Positions 1 to 11,231 are shown, counted from the first letter of the stretch. The stretch is DNA of 64,000 bases from Lepidostoma basale (GCA_022606425.2 JAHDVF020001251.1:420501-484500); one strand, 5' to 3'. The notes: a model not told the origin generated them from the letters alone. A program made the numbers and translations.

Positions 1-54
1 CCCAAGTTAATATCTCGTCTTCTCTCGAGTGACTGGTAGTCCAGCATCCCTAGC

Positions 55-571
55 AATAAATCAGTCGGAAAGAGCCACGGGTAATATCCATACTTATTTA
101 ATTGTATCTCAATAGAGACGAAGACGCAAACTGGAAACTGAATATGGATGATCAAGGTGTTTACAGGACTTATGACCTGTCATTGGTTGGGTTAAGCGCA
201 CGCTTTATGTAATCACAACATTCCCCATTCCGCCATTGTTTTTATGATCATGCATGACCAATTTTGGAAACAAATGTAGAATGGGGAATGTTGTAATTAC
301 ATAAAGCGTGCGCTTAACCCAACCAATGACAGGTCATAAGTCCTGTAAACACCTTGATCATCCATATTCAGTTTCCAGTTTGCGTCTTCGTCTCTATTGA
401 GATACAATTAAATTTGAATTAACCACCCACCATGGGTGGAAATCCAGGATTCGTATACAAGTATAAGCATACATTCACAAAAATATTTAATATCCGTACT
501 CCCTAAGATATAGGTATCACAGAAATTTCTTCTGCACCATCTCCATCATCAGGGAATATCGATCCTCATGC
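55..571 (-). mobile_element. Jockey-like LINE fragment (group G), split by a foldback insertion
   Basis: Two pieces, about 55-97 and 497-571, are collinear with the minus-strand LINE at 50750-50850 (agagccacgg, ccatactccc, then the cagaaatt...ctgca block). The foldback 97-413 and a further repeat segment sit between them, so the LINE is the older layer. Confidence 0.55.
97..413. repeat. ~317 bp foldback palindrome (two inverted copies of family P)
   Basis: The left arm starts attgtatctcaatagaga and the right arm ends with its reverse complement. Both arms carry the gttgggttaagcgcacgc block and meet at acattccccattc, around a loop at about 235-278. Single copies of the arm occur at 13600-13715 (minus), 16491-16775 and 39961-40230. 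Confidence 0.85.
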
Positions 572-1361
572 TTAACCGTCGCGTTGCCATGTGGTCAATT
601 GAGTTTCCACTGCCAATTTAAAGTTGATTTTCTTAAAACCTATGGACCCTAATATTATAAAAAAAATTGTAATCCTCCATTGAAGTGTTCTCAATATTTC
701 GTAATAAAAAAAAAGCAAAAAATTACTTCCTTCATCCCAAAAAAAAATATTTTCTAAGACTGCCCTCACCTTCATTCGTGTTAAGGTAGAATTTGTTTTG
801 CTAATATTCACAACTTTATCAAAATTGACAAATACTTACTCGCTGTTTTGAACGTATTATAAATTATATGTTTGGCCTTTTCATAGGTACGTAATAATAC
901 CGACTGTGGACGGAAACGCAGCACGCAACTTAATAATATCAGAACTGTGAAAATATTAACACTTTACCAAAGGGACAAATATTAATACGTACTCGTTGTC
1001 TTGAACGTACTATACATTTTGCCTAGGTGCCTTTATCATACGTAAAATCTCGTAAAGTCTCGCCCGCCGGCTGCGGCGCGGGGACAAGTTTATACCTGGT
1101 GTCCAGTTGCTCGTATGCTGTGACGCATTCCATATCAGAAATCGCATGGTTTCAGAAAAAAATTAATAATGATATGTTTTTCAAATAATCCATGTATGTT
1201 ATAGATATCGATCTATTCTAATGAAATTCCCTACAAGATGACATAAATTAAATTTTGATTCATCGAGTCATATGCTTGATATTTAGATAAAGTTAGCGGT
1301 AAACTGAATTGACCACATGGGAGCGAGCGTTTTGTTTTGAACACGGTACGTTAAGGGTTAA
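572..1361. mobile_element. TTAA-flanked MITE, copy 1 (piggyBac-like ends)
   Basis: About 790 bases bounded by TTAA (572-575 and 1358-1361). The right end reads inward TTAACCCTTAACGTACC and the left end TTAACCGTCGCG. Subterminal inverted repeats of about 20 bases share ccatgtggtcaatt. A second near-identical copy lies at 40435-41219. No transposase is encoded, so this is a non-autonomous element; TTAA targets and CC-starting ends are the habit of the piggyBac superfamily. Confidence 0.75.
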
Positions 1362-1410
1362 AGATTTCATTCCTACTGCATTTATTCAACTTTCATCCTT
1401 CTTTTGCCAG
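1362..1410 (-). mobile_element. LINE family A scrap at the MITE border
   Basis: tgcatttattcaactttcat and the following ccttcttttgccag match the minus-strand block seen in full at 17900-17960. The MITE 572-1361 abuts it. The next stretch, 1411-1734, is AT-rich and I recognise nothing in it. Confidence 0.6.
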
Positions 1411-1734
1411 TAAATAAAAATATCATTTTCACTATCTTTTTTACGTATTTCCCAATAGTTAACGTTGCGATATATATATTATCTTTTCCTTGCGCGAAAT
1501 CGAGCAATATACGCTTAGACAATTTGCTTTCGTGGAATGCGATAAGTACAATCTTGAAATGATAAAAGCTAGCCAGAATACCTTTGGATAGCACTGATAT
1601 TAAAAGATACGCGTATTGGTGACAAAATAACTAGATTATCTAATGATTTTACTCAATTCTCTTGATGGAAATTTATTTTAAACAATAATTCAATTAAACG
1701 ATGTTTCTTATGTATTAGAAGAAGAATATTTTCT

Positions 1735-2208
1735 TGGAAGTGAAGCATGGAATTGGCAAAAGAAGGATGAAAGTAGAATAAATGCAGTAGAAATGAGATC
1801 TCTAAGACGAATGTGTGACAAATCTGTATATGATAGAGTGACAAATGCAAGTATAAGAAGTGAATGTGGTGCGAATGAAAGTGTTATGAAAAAAATAAGG
1901 AAAGGGTCATTAAGATGGTTTGGATACATGGAAAGAATGGGTGTAAACAGAATGGTAAAGAAGGTATATGTAAACAGCGTGAACGGAGCTAGAAATAGAG
2001 GAAGGCCGAGGAAAACGTGGCACGATCAAATCAATCAAATATTGAATTTCGGTCAATTGAGGAGTCGGAAAAATCGATATGCGTGCATGACAAGATGCAT
2101 GAATGTAGAGGAAGCGAGAGAAGTATGTCAGGACAGAACAGTGTGGCGTTCCATTCTTTCTGCCTACCCCTCCGGGGAGACGGCGTGATGGTAAGTTAGT
2201 TAGTTATA
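1735..2208 (+). mobile_element. LINE family A1, 5'-truncated 3' end
   Basis: An open frame at 1793-2188 encodes [34 protein letters not shown] and ILSAYPSGETA: the C-terminal tail of a non-LTR retrotransposon reverse transcriptase. The 3' end is the stereotyped gagacggcgtgatgg followed by a (TTAG)n tail. The catalytic part is absent. RTE-like placement is my inference from the WFGHMERM...GRPRKTW signature. Confidence 0.85.
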
Positions 2209-2505
2209 TTTTCTTCTATATTAGCCTTCACTTTGTGTTGTGTATTCATATTTAAATAAACATAATTATACTTTGTGTAACACTTTATTTTAAGGATTAA
2301 TTGTATCTCAATAGAGACGAAGATGTAAATTGTTTTTGGAAACAGAAAATGGTTGCCCGAATAGCCGGAACGAACTGGATGAGGACCCTTCCTAGCCCCT
2401 ACGAGTAGAGCCCCTAGCCCTCTCCTACTCGTCCCTACGAGTAGAAGAGGGCTATACCCAGCAGTGGAGAGAAGAAGACTGAAGAAGAAGTTACCCTGAC
2501 TTGGG
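2205..2505 (+). repeat. Composite of repeat ends
   Basis: 2209-2285 holds the cttcactttgtgttgtg repeat (also at 5846, 9676 and 45940). From 2294 comes the family P start attgtatctcaatagaga. 2450-2505 (ctatacccagcagtggag and GAA repeats) looks like an RTE 3' tail. The stretch 2506-2990 shows nothing I recognise. Confidence 0.5.
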
Positions 2506-2990
2506 TTATGTCACAGACTGATTACATTTTGTAGTCAACACCATAAATTTAATCGCAATTGGGCTATTATTCAGGTTAAAAGAATTGTGTTACAATACAT
2601 ACTATTAATATGATAACTGATAAGATTAGATTGTTTAGATAACTACCATAATATAAAGATCTTTTTTTATGGAAGATATCGCTGATTACTTCTTAGAAAT
2701 TCCAAATAGAAGTTGTAATAATATCTTCTTGAAGTTGGACTTGGATCTTCTGGCTTACAGAGGTTCAGCTCATGTGGCCATTCCTCTTACGTAAGAATCG
2801 CCCATAGTCAAAATGAGAAAGCGAAAAATCTATCCAATTTCCAGAAAAAAAAAATTAAATGTTTCACCGTTGCTTACATATCAGAAATTTCGCCACCAGT
2901 TTCAATAACTAAGTGGTTGAGTAGATAATTTGTCTTCTTGCTGGTCGACCAAATCCCACGTTTTTTTTAGCAAAAATTTAAAATACTTAA

Positions 2991-3455
2991 ACTAACTAAC
3001 TAACTAACTAACCATCACGCCGTCTTCCCGAAGGGGTAGGCAGAAAGAATGGACTGCCACACTTTTCTTTCCTGACATATTTCTCTCGCTTCCTCAACAT
3101 TCATACATCGTGTCATGCACGCGCGTCGATTTCTCTGACTCCTCACATGGCCGACATTCAATATTTGATTTATTTGATCGTGCCACGTTTCCCTCGGTCT
3201 TCCTCTATTTCTGGTTCCATTTACATCATTAACATATAATTTTTTTACCATTCTTTCTTCATTCATTCTTTCAATATGTCCAAACCATCTTAATGATCCT
3301 TTCATTATTTTGTTCATGACACCATCATTCGCACCGCATTCACTTCTTATATTTTCATTCGGCACTCTATCATACACAGAGTATCCACACATTCTTCTAA
3401 GAGATCTCATTTCAACTGCATTTATTCTACTTTCATCCTTTTTTTAAAATACTTT
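2991..3455 (-). mobile_element. LINE family A1, 5'-truncated
   Basis: It begins with the tail (aact)n and aaccatcacgccgtc. The minus-strand frame 3410-3015 encodes [27 protein letters not shown] and NRGRPRETWHDQINQ. It is one of the few copies whose frame is unbroken for 131 codons. Confidence 0.85.
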
Positions 3456-3761
3456 TTTTCTATAAATGGGCTGGCGCTTTCTTACTTTGACTTTGGACGA
3501 CTCTTAGGGGTACTACAATCATGCATGTCTCCTATGGCCCCCATTCAGTCACCCTCTGGTTCCATCTTCCATCATCACGTCAGCACACATGTCCACACCA
3601 TTGCCACTTCATCCTCGCAATGCGTATCTCTATATCGGTGACCCGTGTGCATTTTCTAATCTCCACGTTGGCTATATGGTCTCTTAATGAGATACCGGAG
3701 ATCTTTCAATGTATTAAGGTTCAAATAACCTGTTGTATACAAAAAAAATTGGAAAGCAACG

Positions 3762-4370
3762 AGATACTTCTTCTTATTCTTCGATGGCCATACAGCCCAT
3801 ATCGAGCCTTAGCCTCCAACTCCTCCTGTCCTCCGCTTCGACCCTCCAATTTGACACTCGTAACAACTTCGCCCCATCTCTCCCAACTTCATCCTCCTAT
3901 CGCAGCCTTGGTCCTCCAATTGGTCTTCTACCACCCGAGTGCGACTCCAGCAATTTTTTTGGGGTTCGCGATGACGGCATCCTCTGCACGTGACCGGCCC
4001 ATCTCAGTCTATTCAGTCTGACCTGTGTGGAGAGACTGGGAGCTTTGTAAATATGGTACAGCTCGTCATTATGCCGTACTCTCCAGCCTTCACCGTCATT
4101 CACAGGTCTCAGAATTCTGCGCAGCACCCTTCTCTCAAAAGTATCCAGTCGCTCTGCGGATTTCGCTGTCATTGTCCACGCCTCACATCCATAGGTCTCT
4201 ACTGTTCGGATGATTGTTTTATACAGGATGATTTTGGTTTTCCAGTGTACGTTTCTTGATTTGAGCGCTGGTAGTAGAGAGAAAAATGTTTTGTTGCCAA
4301 TTGTGATTCTTCTTTCGATTTCCTTGTGATCTTGGTGGAGTGAAGTCATCCACCATCTTAAAGTTGTATC
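3762..4370 (-). mobile_element. RTE-like LINE fragment (group E)
   Basis: The minus-strand frame 4349-3897 encodes LYKTIIRTVETYGCEAWTMT, LDTFERRVLRRI and LNRLRWAGHVQRM: the connection region after the reverse transcriptase domain of RTE-type elements. Its 3' end points left with GAA-rich sequence (read as cttcttc at 3768). A second fragment of the same end is at 7584-7745. 3456-3761 and 4371-4683 show no further features beyond a SINE-tail scrap near 3725. Confidence 0.75.
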
Positions 4371-4899
4371 TATCCTTGAATCTGATGGTTCATTCCTGGC
4401 TTGTTTTTGGCTTTTCTAGAACATCAAATAGGCCTAAAAGTGGCATCCTAAGAACCAGCAAAGATGTTAATAGACTTTACTGCAATCCAATCTCTAGGAT
4501 TCAAAAATTATAACAGTGTTCCAAATTATTAATGCTAAAGTGTCCTAGTGTTTCCGTCAAAAACAATTGATTTAATAAATTAACATTTAAAATAAGCAGT
4601 GCACTGATTCATCTCGTGATGAATCAGTTTAGGAAACACAGGTTAAAGATTAATGTCCCAATCCATCGGATAATTGTTTTTAAATGGAGTGTACCCGTCT
4701 GACCCTGGTATCGGGTCGGTGGTTTCCACTTCCTCTGCGCGTGGTTATCACATCCGCCATGCACATTGACTCCGCTGGAGTTGTTTCCCCAAACACTAAA
4801 CACTTGTCACACAACACGGACATAAATCCAAATCACGATACGAAAATGACTGTTAAACATGTAGAACTCCATGTTAATTTCATAATTTGCGGATTCTTT

Positions 4900-5133
4900 A
4901 AGAACTCAGTCATCTTTAAGGGTATCCATCTTTATGTTCCGGATGGTTATCTTCAAAAGCGTCGGCACAGACTGTTTTATCACTCAACATGCAGAACCAA
5001 TCTGCCTCTGGTTATGATGGTGCGGAGAGTATTCAAATTACTGAACATTATCGTTTCGGAAGTCGACGTCTTTCATATTAGTGAAAGTACGTTTAGATGA
5101 CAAATACTCTTGACTTTAGAGAGTACCTTGTTT
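4900..5133 (+). mobile_element. Jockey-like LINE group G fragment
   Basis: Encoded residues LYVPDGYLQKRRHRLFYHST and [10 protein letters not shown] match the frame of the longer copy at 50424-50906 ([31 protein letters not shown]). It stops inside the 3' UTR where a SINE begins. Confidence 0.7.
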
Positions 5134-5325
5134 TTTGTATACAACAGGTTGTTTGAACCCATTGTATACAATTTGATTTTAGCTGTTATGTTGATTCGTG
5201 ACATGTGATAGGTAGCTAATCTATCGCCATTTTATTGTCACGTGAATTCTACACCAGACCAAAGACAGTGTGACAATCACACTGATATTGGGGGGAATCT
5301 AACCCGGGTTCGATATGGTAGTTCC
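5131..5325 (-). mobile_element. tRNA-derived SINE (type 1), partial
   Basis: Read on the minus strand it has a degenerate B-box region (acccgggtt), the cacactgtctttggtctgg body, acgtgacaataaaatgg, ctacctatcacatgtca and the acgtgttgtataca-like tail. The A-box end is lost next to the minisatellite at 5322. Confidence 0.8.
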
Positions 5326-5406
5326 TAGAGTACCTTGTATTCCTGGAGTATCTTGTATTCCTAGAGTACTCTGTATTCCTAGAGTACCTTGTATTCCTAG
5401 AGTATT
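5322..5406. repeat. Short minisatellite, 17-18 bp unit
   Basis: About five copies of gtattcctagagtacctt with single-base variants. It lies directly beside the broken SINE head. The stretch 5407-5880 holds nothing I can name. Confidence 0.8.
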
Positions 5407-5883
5407 GCCCACGTTGGGGGAACCTGACACGGCACCGAAAGGATACAACTCTTCAATTGTTATATGGCCATCTTAAGTAAAAGTCAGCCTGTGTGTGTGC
5501 CCAGACGAAATGTTCTTTCAGAATTTTTCACGGTCGACCTTCGCTTATATTTCCATGCACGTCCGCCTCGTTTGTGGAGTAGTATTCGTTCCTAGTATCG
5601 CTGGTTATAATCGCACGATGTGTGATTTTTTTCCAGTATGTAAACACGGAATGGCTCAAGCGATTTTGGTCCGTATAGGCTTTGGATTCTAGTGCATTCG
5701 CCGTTCTCGAATCCCACGCCCGCCGGTGGAAGCTATATCGCAGGAAGTTAATAATATAGTCAATTGTCATCCGTGGGCGTTCTTGAACTCCGTCTGAGGT
5801 ACAGGGTAACCGCAATGTCCATTTACCTTTTTTTAAACAAATATATGTTCTTCTATATTCACCATTACTTTGTGTTGTGTTGT

Positions 5884-6105
5884 GCCTTACAACAACAAAC
5901 CATCACGCCGTTTCCCCGCAGAAGTAGACAGATAGAATGGACCGCCACACTACTCTATCCTGACACTTCTCTAGATTCCTCCACATTCATACAACGAGTC
6001 AAACACGCACGTCGATTTTTCCGGCTTCTAACATGACCAATCTTTAAAATTGAATTAATTTGGTCATGCCATGTTTTACTCGGTTTCCAGAAATGGAATT
6101 AAATA
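5884..6105 (-). mobile_element. LINE family A3 3' end
   Basis: acaacaacaaaccatcacgc start (a TTG-type tail), then the gaatggaccgccacactact and ggtcatgccatgttt blocks of subfamily A3. Truncated after about 220 bases. Confidence 0.7.
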
Positions 6106-6296
6106 AAATATTTTTATGCAATTTTTTTTTATAAAATTTTGTGTATGTCCAAATGATTTTTTTTTCTTCAAATTATATGTCTAACAAACAATAACATACT
6201 AAGCATGATACTTTATCAAAAATAAGTATTTATAAAGTTTTTCTTTAAGGGTACAAGTAGTTTTCTATGGCCCAGCCTATATACAGGCATATCATA

Positions 6297-6750
6297 CTTC
6301 TTTTTCTTCTTCAAGTGCCCTGTCGAGTTCCCTCAACGTTGGCGATCACCTCGGCAAACATTTCCCTGTCATGCGCCGCTCGGAACTGATCCTCCACACT
6401 TCGGATGCCGATCCACTCCCTCGCGTTTCGCAGCCATGACATCGGTCTCTTACCGTCCCTCAATTTCCCCCTCCAATATCAGTTGGAGAAGGTGGTACTT
6501 TTCCCCACGCAATACATGACCCAGATGTGAAATCTTCCGAACCTTGATAGTTGACAACAGCTCCCTGTCAACTCTACCTCGCCTCGAGACTTCGGTATTG
6601 GTAACCATGTCTGTCCAGGGAATTCTGAGCAACGTTGGCGATAGAGACACTTTTCAAATGCTTCCAGTATTTTCATTGAGTTGACTTTTAAGGTCCATGT
6701 TTCACATTCATACAATCAAACAGACCACATATAGCATTTGATAATACTCT
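6297..6750 (-). mobile_element. RTE-like LINE fragment (group C)
   Basis: Minus-strand frames encode MYECETWTLKVNSMKILEAF and KISHLGHVLRGEKYHLLQLI: the same C-terminal tail as the better copy at 28440-28830. Frames are broken by at least one shift. Confidence 0.6.
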
Positions 6751-6835
6751 GGCGGAGTTTCAAATTTATGTTATCATTGCAGAAGAGTGAATCTCCCGGC
6801 TTAAAATAGTGATGTCGCAATTGAGAATATCGTAC

Positions 6836-7185
6836 TTAACTAACTAACTAACTAACCATCACGCCATTTCAATGCTCTGTGAATGTGACCGCCTTTAAGT
6901 GAATTGATTATTTTGATCATGCCACGTTTTCCTCGGTCGTCCTCGGCTTTTTTTTCCACTCACGCTGCTTGTGTACAACTTTTTAACCATTCTACTCTCA
7001 TCCATTTGTTCCATATGTCCTAACCATCTCAGGGATCCTTTTTTTTAATTTTATCCATGATGCAGTCATCTGCCTTACATTTCTTTTTTATTTCATCGTT
7101 CGGTATTTTATCATAAAACGTTTTCTCGCAAATTTCTTCTTAGTGATCTCATTTCTACGGCGTTTATCCTGCTTAACAGTATATA
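6836..7185 (-). mobile_element. LINE family A fragment with internal deletion
   Basis: Tail (aact)n then aaccatcacgcc at 6840; the usual tccattctttctgcctac part is missing, and the sequence resumes at gtgaccgcctttaag and the gatcatgccacg block. It ends near 7180 at the MRSLRR-coding region. Confidence 0.65.
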
Positions 7186-7331
7186 TTGTACTTAAGAGAC
7201 ATAAAATGTCATGCATGAGTTAAATTGTAAACACCCTGTGCTCGCGAGGCAAACACTGCCCGACTGCTAAAATCTCAGTCTCGCCACAATGGCAGATTTG
7301 CTATACTTAATTCGGAATAATACAAAAAGCT

Positions 7332-7385
7332 CCTGCGTCCCACTCTAGCTCGCGGCCCAGACGGCGGGAGCGAGCGGGACGCAGG
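7332..7385. repeat. GC-rich hairpin
   Basis: cctgcgtccc (7332-7341) is the exact reverse complement of gggacgcagg (7376-7385), with gctcgc/gcgagc continuing inside. It sits in otherwise unassigned sequence, 7186-7580. Confidence 0.7.
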
Positions 7386-7583
7386 CATGTGACGATCACC
7401 CGAAGGTCATATCGGCGTCTTGAAACAGAGTAAAAATCGCTTTCGGAGTAATGACATGGCTCCTAGTCGTGGCACTCTCGCCGTTTGGCTGGGTTCAAGG
7501 GTTCGATACCTTAGCCGCGTGACGCATCACGCAATTCGGCTACGAAACGCCCATCAATCGTCACGATCACATCAACACGTTGC

Positions 7584-7745
7584 TTCCTTCTTCTTCTTCG
7601 ATGGCCCTACAGCCCACATCGAGCCGTAGCCTCCAGTAATCTTCGCCTACAACACCTCCTGTCCTCCGCTTCGACCCTCCAATCTGACACTCGTAACAAT
7701 TTCGCCTTATCTCTCCCAACTTCCAACATCCTCCCTTCGCAGATA
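7584..7745 (-). mobile_element. RTE-like LINE group E tail fragment
   Basis: cttcttcttcttcgatggcc and the following acctcctgtcctccgcttcg block are shared with 3767-3870. Only the 3' end is present. Confidence 0.65.
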
Positions 7746-7794
7746 TTTCGAGAACTCGCCGGTGTTGGAAAATGTTAGTCTTTGCCTTGTCCCT

Positions 7795-8023
7795 GATAGG
7801 TATCTCTGACAGCAACAATGTTTTACCTACCGGCCGCCAGAACAAACCTGCCTCTGTTGACACCGGTGGACAGAGCAATTAGTCTTCTGAACGCTGTCTC
7901 CTCGGAGATCGACATCTTTCATATCAAATAGAAAGAGCGTTCAGAAGGCAAATACTCTTTACTTTCGACAGTATCTTGTCTTCCTAATGTTGAACCATCT
8001 CTCATGCGTTTCAGGTATTATAA
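7795..8023 (+). mobile_element. Jockey-like LINE group G 3' end
   Basis: Encodes ARTNLPLLTPVDRAISLLN-like residues in shifted frames, then the caaatactctttactttcga and ctcatgcgtttcaggtatta 3' UTR blocks common to group G. The terminal (ATTTG)n is replaced by a family A element. Confidence 0.7.
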
Positions 8024-8325
8024 CTAACTAACTATCACGCCATTTCCCGGGGGGGTAGGCAGAGAGGATGGACTACCATACCGTTCTGTCCTCACATACC
8101 GCTCAACCTTATTCCACATTCATACATCGTAACATGCATTCACGTCGATTTTTCCGACTTCGAATGTGACCGCCTTTCAGTATTTGATTAATTTGGACAT
8201 ACCATGCTTCCCTTGGTCTTCCGCGGCTTCTCTTTCTAATCACACTGCTTGTATACAAATTTTAACCATTTTTCTCTCGTCCATTCGTTCCATATGTCCA
8301 AACCATCTCAGGGATCCTATTTGTA
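8023..8325 (-). mobile_element. LINE family A2-like 3' end
   Basis: (aact)n, ctatcacgccatttccc and the gaatgtgaccgcctttcag block. It meets the next, oppositely oriented copy head to head near 8330. Confidence 0.75.
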
Positions 8326-8334
8326 TATATTTTA

Positions 8335-9005
8335 TTTTACTTGTACTCAATAGATGCCTTGAATGTTAATATTAACATTAACACTAGCGTGAATGGTGAA
8401 AATTTGGAGCAAGTAGTTGAGTTCGTGTATTTAGGTAGAATGTTAACAAAAGATGGGCGAGTGGAGAGGGATATTGAAAGAAGAGTTGGGGCAGGCAACA
8501 AAGTGAATGGTGCACTTAAAGTTGTCATCGCAAACAAAAACCTAGCCAAAAAAGCTTAAATAGCAGTGCACAATGGTGTTCTTGTTCCGACCCTTGATGT
8601 ATGGAAGCGAAGCATGGAACTGGCAAAAGAAAGTTGAAAGTAGAATAAATGCAGTAGAAATGAGATCTCTAAGACGAATGTGTGCTATAGTGTCGAATGA
8701 AAATATAAGAAGTGAATGCGGTGTGAATGATGGTGTTATGAACAAAATAATGATAGGATCATTTAAATGGTTTGGACATATGGAAAGAATGAATAAAGAA
8801 AGAATGGTAAAAAATAATTTATATGTTAACGATGTAAAAGGAACTTCAAAAATAGGAAGACCAAGGAAAACGTGGCACGATCAAATAAATCAAATATTTA
8901 ATGTCGGCCACGTCAGGAGTCGACGCGCGTGCATGACACGATGTATGAATGTTGAGGAAGCGACAGAAATATGTCCTTCGGGGAGACGGCGTGATGGTTA
9001 GTTAG
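8335..9005 (+). mobile_element. LINE family A1, longer 3' part, frame broken
   Basis: Frames 8341-8559 and 8573-9001 encode [58 protein letters not shown] and GRPRKTWHDQINQIFNVGHV. A stop at the K-A junction (about 8557) and a frame change separate them, and the end lacks part of the usual [14 protein letters not shown]. It is a dead copy, truncated at both reverse transcriptase core and tail, ending gatggttagttag. Confidence 0.8.
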
Positions 9006-9195
9006 TAATGTCTCTTGAGATAATAAACTGATTTGATGAGATTCTCTTTATGTGCGTATTCCAGTGCCTTCTGCGTTGTCTGCCCCATCTGATAATAACT
9101 TCCATCTTACAGATTTCGCGTATAGGGTTGCTGTTGTTGTTCTGACTAGTAAGATTTTCCACACTCGGCGTCACGACACGCCACGCCACAATGGT
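9005..9195 (-). mobile_element. LINE group B fragment beside a group G tail scrap
   Basis: 9005-9045 has the group G end (ataataaactgatttgat). 9046-9190 on the minus strand encodes the VIIRWGRQRRRHWNTHIKRI motif, equivalent to the IVQWSRSRRRYWRDHVARM of the copy at 13910. 9196-9400 shows nothing recognisable. Confidence 0.6.
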
Positions 9196-9427
9196 GTGAT
9201 ATTTCTAAAATACTTGCATTGATAGAAAGTCAAAAGACAATTATAATTGGAGTGGTGTGAGTTGGAAAGTTATTTGGAAACGCCTACCTAACGTGACACG
9301 TGAAATGACTCTATTAGCATGTTTGTGAGTTATTGGTTTTCCTGTTTTCACCGTTCATACGTGTCGCGAGTCGCTTATATGGTGGCGTTTCCTGCTTTGG
9401 TTTTCCCCAGCCAAACCATTATTATTA

Positions 9428-9677
9428 TTATTTTTTTTTTTTTTTGTACACAACAGGTCGTTTGGACCCAATTACTGTATACAATTTTTATTTTTTAGCT
9501 ATTATATTGATTCTCGTGACATGTGATAGGTAGCCAATCTATCGCCATTTTATTGTCACGTGAATTCTACACCAGACCAAAGACAGTGTGACAATCACAC
9601 TGCCATCGCCGGGAATCGAACCCGGGACCTTCGGCATGGAAGTCAGAGCTCGTAACCACTCTGCCACGAAGGTCGTT
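9428..9677 (-). mobile_element. tRNA-derived SINE type 1, nearly complete
   Basis: On the minus strand: A-box region tggcagagtggttacgagct, B-box gggttcgattcccggc, then gtgtgattgtcacactgtc, the acgtgacaataaaatggcg body, and the tail aaacgacctgttgtgtaca followed by A-rich sequence. The tRNA-like head lacks a paired acceptor stem and is fused to the body, so this is a SINE rather than a tRNA gene. Confidence 0.88.
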
Positions 9678-9825
9678 CTTCTCTATTCACCATAACTTTT
9701 TGTTGCGAATTCATTGAACAGTATTTATTTCTTTGTAAACAACACTTAATTCAATTAACACATACATGTTTCGGACACGGAAGTCCTTCATCAGTGTAGT
9801 TAATTATTGTATATACAAAAAAAAT
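9676..9825 (-). repeat. Repeat with hammerhead-like motif
   Basis: The cattcaccataact repeat border, then acttaattcaattaacac and the minus-strand CTGATGA...GAAAC motif at 9763-9794. The same border plus a related motif recurs at 45690-45775, so this is a dispersed family. Confidence 0.6.
9763..9794 (-). ncRNA. Hammerhead-ribozyme-like motif
   Basis: Minus strand: CTGATGA (9794-9788), A, GGAC-loop-GTCC hairpin, GAAAC (9772-9768), then ATGTA. Boxes and hairpin match the hammerhead core; stem III would be the two-pair AC/GT mini-stem. One extra base precedes the hairpin, and the cleavage triplet would be GTA. Confidence 0.45.
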
Positions 9826-10383
9826 TAAAAGCTTAAATGGCAGTGCACAATGGTGTGCGTGTACCGACTCTTATGTATGGAAGCGAAGCATGGAACTGGC
9901 AAAAGAAGGGTGAAATTATAATAAATGCGGTAGAAATAATCTGTGTATGATAAGTGTCGATTGAGAATATAAGAATTGAATGCGGTGTGAATGATGGTGT
10001 TATGAACAAAATAATGAAAGGATCATTAAGATAGTTTGGACACATGGAAAAAATGAATGAAGAAAGAATGGAAAAAAATATTATATGTACTCGTATGTTA
10101 ACGATGTAAATGGAAAGAGAAAAAAAGGAAGACCGAAGAAGATCAAATATTGAATGTCGGCTACGGTGGATCAGGACAGAACGGTATGGCGGTCCATCCC
10201 CTCTGCCTATCCCTTCGGAGATAAGGCCTGATAGTTAGCTTGTTAGTTAGTTATGAAGTAATATAATGGGCTTAAAAAAAATAATTATGTGTGATATAAT
10301 GAATTCTTAAGACGTATATCAGGCTAGAACAGTGTGGCATTCGTTTCTATCTGCCTACATCTGTGGGAAAACGGCGCGATAGT
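9826..10383 (+). mobile_element. LINE family A1, degraded copy and extra tail scrap
   Basis: Blocks tggcagtgcacaatggtgtg, atggaagcgaagcatgg and acacatggaaaaaatgaatg run collinear with family A1 to a (TTAG)n-like end at 10240. A second tail piece (gaacagtgtggcattcg ... acggcgcgatagtt) lies at 10310-10383. Several frameshifts. 10384-10700 is unassigned. Confidence 0.7.
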
Positions 10384-10825
10384 TCCAATCATAACAAATT
10401 GAAATGTTAAAGAAGAGTTCTCTTCCATGACTCTTTCGTGTCTGAAGCGCCTTCATGAATATTTTTTTAATCAAACATTACCTTTTCATTCACTTTGACG
10501 CACGCGATATGAATGTATACTCGGCAGGGCCGTTTCCAGGGATTTTTTTTAAGTAGCGCCTCAAGTGTGCCTCTGTCTATATTTCGTTGCGCTTGTCCCA
10601 GTGCATAATCTATAATATTGGTTGTCAATACACATCTAACCCCAATTATCGTTTTTTAAATGTTTGAAAAATCTATTTAGTACATACGAGTATTTAAAAA
10701 AATACAACAGAATACCAGGAACGCATTAGAGATGGTTCGACATTAGGAAGACAAGATACTCGTACTTTCTAAAGTCAAGAGTATATAACTTATTGAACGC
10801 AAAGGCATTAACACTGTGGAATTTC

Positions 10826-11050
10826 ATAGTATTAGGAAATTGGAAAATTTTGTTTAATCCACTATTTATTAAAAATATTTTAAAAAACATGACATTTTTC
10901 TGAGGATACCTCCATCTTCAGGTATAAAAATATAAATATAAAGTATAAATATATTTTTACACCTGAAGATGGAGGTATCCTCCGAAACATGTATTGTTTT
11001 TTTAATATTTTTTAAATTAATAGTGGATTAAACAAAGTTTTTAATTTCCT
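10826..11050. mobile_element. Foldback element with inverted hammerhead-like motifs
   Basis: Ends read aaattttgtttaatccac and, inverted, gtggattaaacaaagttttt. Inside, cctccatcttcaggt (about 10909) faces acctgaagatggagg (10961). The same foldback family is at 13720-13909. No coding capacity. Confidence 0.75.
10963..10993 (+). ncRNA. Hammerhead-ribozyme-like motif
   Basis: CTGAAGA (10963-10969), T, GGAGG-TAT-CCTCC perfect hairpin, GAAAC (10984-10988), ATGTA. The inverted partner to the left is decayed (gaaaaatgtc in place of gaaacatgtc). Confidence 0.45.
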
Positions 11051-11231
11051 AAGTATATCAAGAGTAATTGTCCCCTGAACGTACCTTCACTAATATGAAA
11101 GGCGTCAATCTCCAAGGAGACCGCGCTCAGCAGACCAATTGCTCTTTCCACCGGAGGCAGATTGGTTCTGGTGGCCGGTAGTTTAAACAATCTGTGCTGT
11201 CGCAGAAATGTACGAGGGTCGTTCAATATAT

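Larger units (their letters stand above)
10700..11225 (-). mobile_element. Jockey-like LINE group G, split by a foldback
   Basis: Minus-strand group G pieces at about 10705-10790 (gagatggttcgacattagg) and 11045-11225 (encoding SLEIDAFHISEGTFRGQL and ARTNLPPVERAIGLLSAV) are separated by the foldback 10826-11050. Confidence 0.65.

Noticed and set aside
3521..4021. 166-codon plus-strand frame
   Set aside because: Mostly antisense to LINE group E.
7567..7878. 103-codon minus-strand frame
   Set aside because: Runs through two unrelated LINE fragments in different orientations.
9601..9676. tRNA gene (minus strand; also 15000-15070, 19089-19160, 59455-59528)
   Set aside because: A and B boxes are good, but the acceptor and other stems do not close and each is fused to the same SINE body.
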